Positions 61,378-64,000 of a stretch of DNA of 64,000 nucleotides are shown in pieces. Made by a program: the position numbers and the translations under genes. The notes under the pieces were generated by a model. That model made no database searches and was not told the origin of the DNA. It saw only the letters and a list, made by a program, of their open reading frames with translations. Source of the DNA: Hyalangium gracile (lineage in GTDB: Bacteria > Myxococcota > Myxococcia > Myxococcales > Myxococcaceae); NCBI RefSeq assembly GCF_020103725.1, contig NZ_JAHXBG010000010.1, positions 62,001-126,000 on the forward strand. The letters run 5' to 3'. Within the stretch, counting starts at the first letter, position 1, and every line of letters begins with the position of its first letter.

Positions 61378-61422
61378 GCCCGTGCCGGAACATTTGATCG
61401 GCACGGGCAGATGGCGGATAAT
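61378..61422 (+). promoter_or_regulatory. traA promoter with an inverted repeat
   Basis: TTGATC (61394-61399), 17 bases, GATAAT (61417-61422) form a good sigma-70 promoter. The expected start, near 61429, almost abuts the TTG start codon at 61431. A 10-base-arm inverted repeat (GCCCGTGCCG at 61378-61387, CGGCACGGGC at 61399-61408, 11-base loop) brackets the -35 box. It is a likely operator, or a terminator-like hairpin of the preceding gene. Confidence 0.65.
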
Positions 61423-61430
61423 GTAACCCC

Positions 61431-63554
61431 TTGTTCTCACTACCTTCCCGAAGCGCCCTGGCGCTGACCCTGGTATTCGTGTGCCTCGCGGGACCCGCGT
61501 GGGCCGCCAAGCTGCCGGACGTCATCGTCACGGGTGACCCAGTGGCACCGTCGCCGGACCAGCCCGGCACGGGGCTGTGCGTCGCCAACAGTGTTTCGAC
61601 GGACCCGGCCGGCGATTTCCCTCAGGGTGCCTCATCCTACATCGGGGGCATGAACGACTTCATAGAGCGAACGGCGGCGAGCCGGACCACCTACGTGCTC
61701 CGCACCCCGTTCGACCTGTCCAACAACAACACCGGCGGGACTCAGGCGAGCAGGGGAGATTTCATCGATGCCGTACCGGGTTGCGCCAGCTACGGCTGCA
61801 GCTTCTTCGTCAATGATCCGTTCACATCGTTCGGTTCGCGCTTTCGTGGCTACCTGAACGTCACATCGGACATGGTGAACAAGCCGCTGCATTTCGGCTT
61901 CTACACCGATGATGCGGTGAGCTTCGTCATCTTCGACAAGGGCAACGTCCAGTACCCCGTCATCAACCGACCGCCGCAACTCGGTGCCGCCACCTGGCGC
62001 ACCACGAATAGTGTCACCTTCCTGCAGTCTGGCCTCTACCCTGTCGAGATTCTGTATGCCGAGGTCACCGACCACGGCGCGCTGGAACTGGCCATCCTGG
62101 ACGGCACGTTCACCGACTTCGAACGAACTGCCAACCAGACCCCCATCGTCAAGCTGAACGAATCCGGCTTCCTGCTCGTCCAGCCCGAGAAGTTCTTCCA
62201 GACCGAGAATGGTCGCCCATCCTTCCCGGATGATCCGGCGACTCCTGACGACGAGCTCAGGAAGTGCCAGCAGTGCAACCGCGCCAATGCGAACTCACCC
62301 GGCAATGGTGGCTGCGGTCTGAACTCGGGCTACTACTGCAACGGTGCCGCGCTGTGCGCGCCTTGTGACACCTCTCGACTCTGCGGCCCCAGCTGCTCTC
62401 CCTGCGGCCTGAGCACTCCCAACTGCGTCAACGTCAACGGCACCTATACCTGTGTCGAGTGCATCGATGACTCCCAGTGCGGCGGCCGTCGCTGCGACCT
62501 CACCACCAACACCTGCACCGGCTGCCTCGAGGACAAGGCCTGCCCCAATGGCCAGGTCTGCGACAAGCTCAACTACACCTGCGTGGAGTGCAACCGCGAC
62601 GAGGACTGCCCGCCCGACGAGGTCTGCGCCCCCGAGATCAAGCAGTGCAAGGAGTGCAACGAAGACTCCGAATGCGAGCGCGGCAAGAGCTGCTCCAACC
62701 ACCAGTGCGTCACCTGCTCCACCAACGACAGCTGCGCCGGCAACTCCTGCAACTGCTGCCCCTCCGACACCCAGTGCGCGGCCCCCTCCCCCGGCGCCTC
62801 GCCCTCCTGCGTGGAGTGCACCACCGACAGCCAGTGCGCCGAGGGCAAGAAGTGCGACAGCCTGAACGGCCGCTGCGTCGACGCCATCCCGGAGTGCAAC
62901 ACCTCCGAGCGCTGCGGCTCCCAGTGCGTCAAGTGCCCCACCGACCGCCCCGTCTGCCTCGACGGCCAGGTCTGCGTCGCCTGCCGCAATGACCTCGAGT
63001 GTGGCAGCGGCCAGTTCTGCCTCAGCGGCGAGTGCTCCTCCTGCACCACCGACCGCCACTGCGGCGCTCGCTGCGGCGCGTGCGAGCAGGACAAGCCCTT
63101 CTGTCTCACCGACGGCACCACCGCGGGCAGCTCCTGCGTGCAGTGCCGCAATGACTCCGACTGCCCCGGCGGCACCTGCAACCCCTCCACCTTCACCTGC
63201 GTCAACACCACCGGCTGCGAGGAGAACTGCGCCGAGCAGGACAAGGTCTGCAACGGCTCCTCCTGCGTCGAGTGCTTCGCCGATGCGCACTGCCCCTGCG
63301 GCGGCTCCTGCGACGTGAGCACCGGCACCTGCACCACCCAGTGCCAGGACAGCGGGGACTGCCTGGGTGTCGAGTACTGCTCCACCACCACCCAGGAGTG
63401 TGAACGGGGCCGCCGCAAGCCCGGCACCACTCCTCAAGGTGGCTCGTTCTGCTGCGAGTCGACCACCAGCGACCTGACCTCCACCGGCACCGGCGCCTTC
63501 CTCGCCCTCATGCTGGTCGGCTTCCTCTTCCTGTACTCCCGCCGGGCCTTATGA
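61431..63554 (+). CDS. traA: TraA outer-membrane-exchange kin-recognition receptor
   Basis: A protein of 707 residues. The signal peptide is about 1-25 (ends GPAWA). Residues about 65-270 match the PA14-like variable domain that sets partner specificity. Pro204 in LYPVEIL probably corresponds to the known specificity site 205 of M. xanthus (from memory). Residues about 279-665 hold many Cys in repeats (CNRDEDCPPDEVC). The C terminus is a MYXO-CTERM tag: Cys674-Cys675, a membrane helix and an RR end. TraA binds TraA on kin cells, letting outer membranes fuse and exchange proteins and lipids. The start is TTG. It overlaps traB by four bases. Confidence 0.93.
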   Translation: MFSLPSRSALALTLVFVCLAGPAWAAKLPDVIVTGDPVAPSPDQPGTGLCVANSVSTDPAGDFPQGASSYIGGMNDFIERTAASRTTYVLRTPFDLSNNNTGGTQASRGDFIDAVPGCASYGCSFFVNDPFTSFGSRFRGYLNVTSDMVNKPLHFGFYTDDAVSFVIFDKGNVQYPVINRPPQLGAATWRTTNSVTFLQSGLYPVEILYAEVTDHGALELAILDGTFTDFERTANQTPIVKLNESGFLLVQPEKFFQTENGRPSFPDDPATPDDELRKCQQCNRANANSPGNGGCGLNSGYYCNGAALCAPCDTSRLCGPSCSPCGLSTPNCVNVNGTYTCVECIDDSQCGGRRCDLTTNTCTGCLEDKACPNGQVCDKLNYTCVECNRDEDCPPDEVCAPEIKQCKECNEDSECERGKSCSNHQCVTCSTNDSCAGNSCNCCPSDTQCAAPSPGASPSCVECTTDSQCAEGKKCDSLNGRCVDAIPECNTSERCGSQCVKCPTDRPVCLDGQVCVACRNDLECGSGQFCLSGECSSCTTDRHCGARCGACEQDKPFCLTDGTTAGSSCVQCRNDSDCPGGTCNPSTFTCVNTTGCEENCAEQDKVCNGSSCVECFADAHCPCGGSCDVSTGTCTTQCQDSGDCLGVEYCSTTTQECERGRRKPGTTPQGGSFCCESTTSDLTSTGTGAFLALMLVGFLFLYSRRAL

Positions 63555-64000
63555 AGCATGCGCTCCTGACGGCCCTCGCTCTGGCACTGGGCCTCGCCTC
63601 CTCTTCCGCCACCGCGCAGGACGCTCGCTTCGACGTCCAGCTCTTCCGGCCGTCCGGAGCTCCTCAAGACGTGGTGATGGTGGGCCAGTCCCGTCCCCTC
63701 TCGCACCTGTCGGCCTCCGGCGGCTTCTTCCTCAACTTCTCGCTCGACCCGCTGGTCCTCGTGAACAAGGAGGGTGGCTCCTCCAACAAGGTGCTCAGCA
63801 TCGTCGGCAACCGCCTCCAGCTCGATGCCATCGCCAGCGTCGGCGTCCTCGACTGGGTGGAGCTCGGCGTGGACATGCCCCTGGTGCTCGCCCAGGGAGG
63901 CGACAACCTCGAGGCCATCGGCACCGAGGGCCCCATCCAGGGCTACGTGCTCGGAGACCTGCGCCTCAACGCCAAGGTCGCCATCCCCGGCCTGCGGCGC
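63551..64000 (+). CDS. traB: TraB outer-membrane-exchange partner, cut by window edge
   Basis: The first 150 codons are visible. The ATG at 63551 overlaps the traA stop (ATGA). It starts with a signal peptide (LLTALALALGLASSSATA) and continues as a beta-rich, barrel-like sequence (FDVQLFRPSGAPQDVVMVG, FLNFSLDPLVLVN, VLDWVELGVDMPLVL). TraB is an outer-membrane barrel with a C-terminal OmpA domain, needed along with TraA for outer-membrane exchange. The OmpA part lies beyond the window, so the call rests on context and the N-terminal barrel. Confidence 0.9.
   Translation, partial: MKHALLTALALALGLASSSATAQDARFDVQLFRPSGAPQDVVMVGQSRPLSHLSASGGFFLNFSLDPLVLVNKEGGSSNKVLSIVGNRLQLDAIASVGVLDWVELGVDMPLVLAQGGDNLEAIGTEGPIQGYVLGDLRLNAKVAIPGLRR

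Overview
This 64 kb window is GC-rich (roughly 70%) chromosomal DNA from a myxobacterium, most likely the Cystobacterineae (Myxococcus, Archangium, Cystobacter or Stigmatella type). The evidence is a TraA/TraB outer-membrane-exchange locus with a MYXO-CTERM tail at the right edge, a TolQ-TolR-TolR operon that matches the gliding motor genes aglRQS, many lipoproteins and Cys-rich surface proteins, several hybrid or soluble histidine kinases, an adenylate cyclase and a Ser/Thr kinase. From memory, aglRQS and traAB also lie a few tens of genes apart in M. xanthus, so the synteny agrees. I see no rRNA, tRNA, CRISPR array or insertion sequence; coding density is about 90%.

Left part (1-19 kb): housekeeping and signalling genes. 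These are an EEP-family protein cut by the edge, a HAD phosphatase/thioredoxin/FKBP group, an outer-membrane barrel with a clear terminator, NAD+ synthetase (nadE), a Lon-N domain protein, a MASE1 hybrid kinase, the aglRQS motor operon, a divergent standalone MshEN protein (candidate c-di-GMP receptor), and an overlapping pair of sensor proteins in which the upstream one has a HisKA-like region but no ATPase domain.

Middle part (19-50 kb): a pterin/queuosine cluster (two tandem QueD paralogs facing a PTR1-like reductase, FolB-cupin and YhhQ-type transporter operon). It is followed by a five-gene operon of lipoproteins (VWA, ASH/PKD, Cys-rich, six-TIG, Cys-rich) in which every junction is a 4-base overlap. 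Next come a 1568-residue protein built of about 200-residue repeats, a PilZ protein, a Gre-like protein, a GAF/hemerythrin-like pair, a proteasome-like/phospholipase-like pair and a LuxR-type regulator.

Right part (49.5-64 kb): a thioredoxin-like lipoprotein whose CxxC motif is encoded with an in-frame TGA in place of the first Cys (candidate selenoprotein), a dynamin-like GTPase, and an adenylate cyclase/Ser-Thr kinase/LysM-FecR operon. Then four related small XRE regulators (five HTH domains) share upstream elements and surround two Cys-rich secreted proteins. They lead directly into traA-traB, whose candidate promoter carries a 10-base-arm inverted repeat. The arrangement suggests, without proving, that these XRE proteins regulate themselves and traAB.
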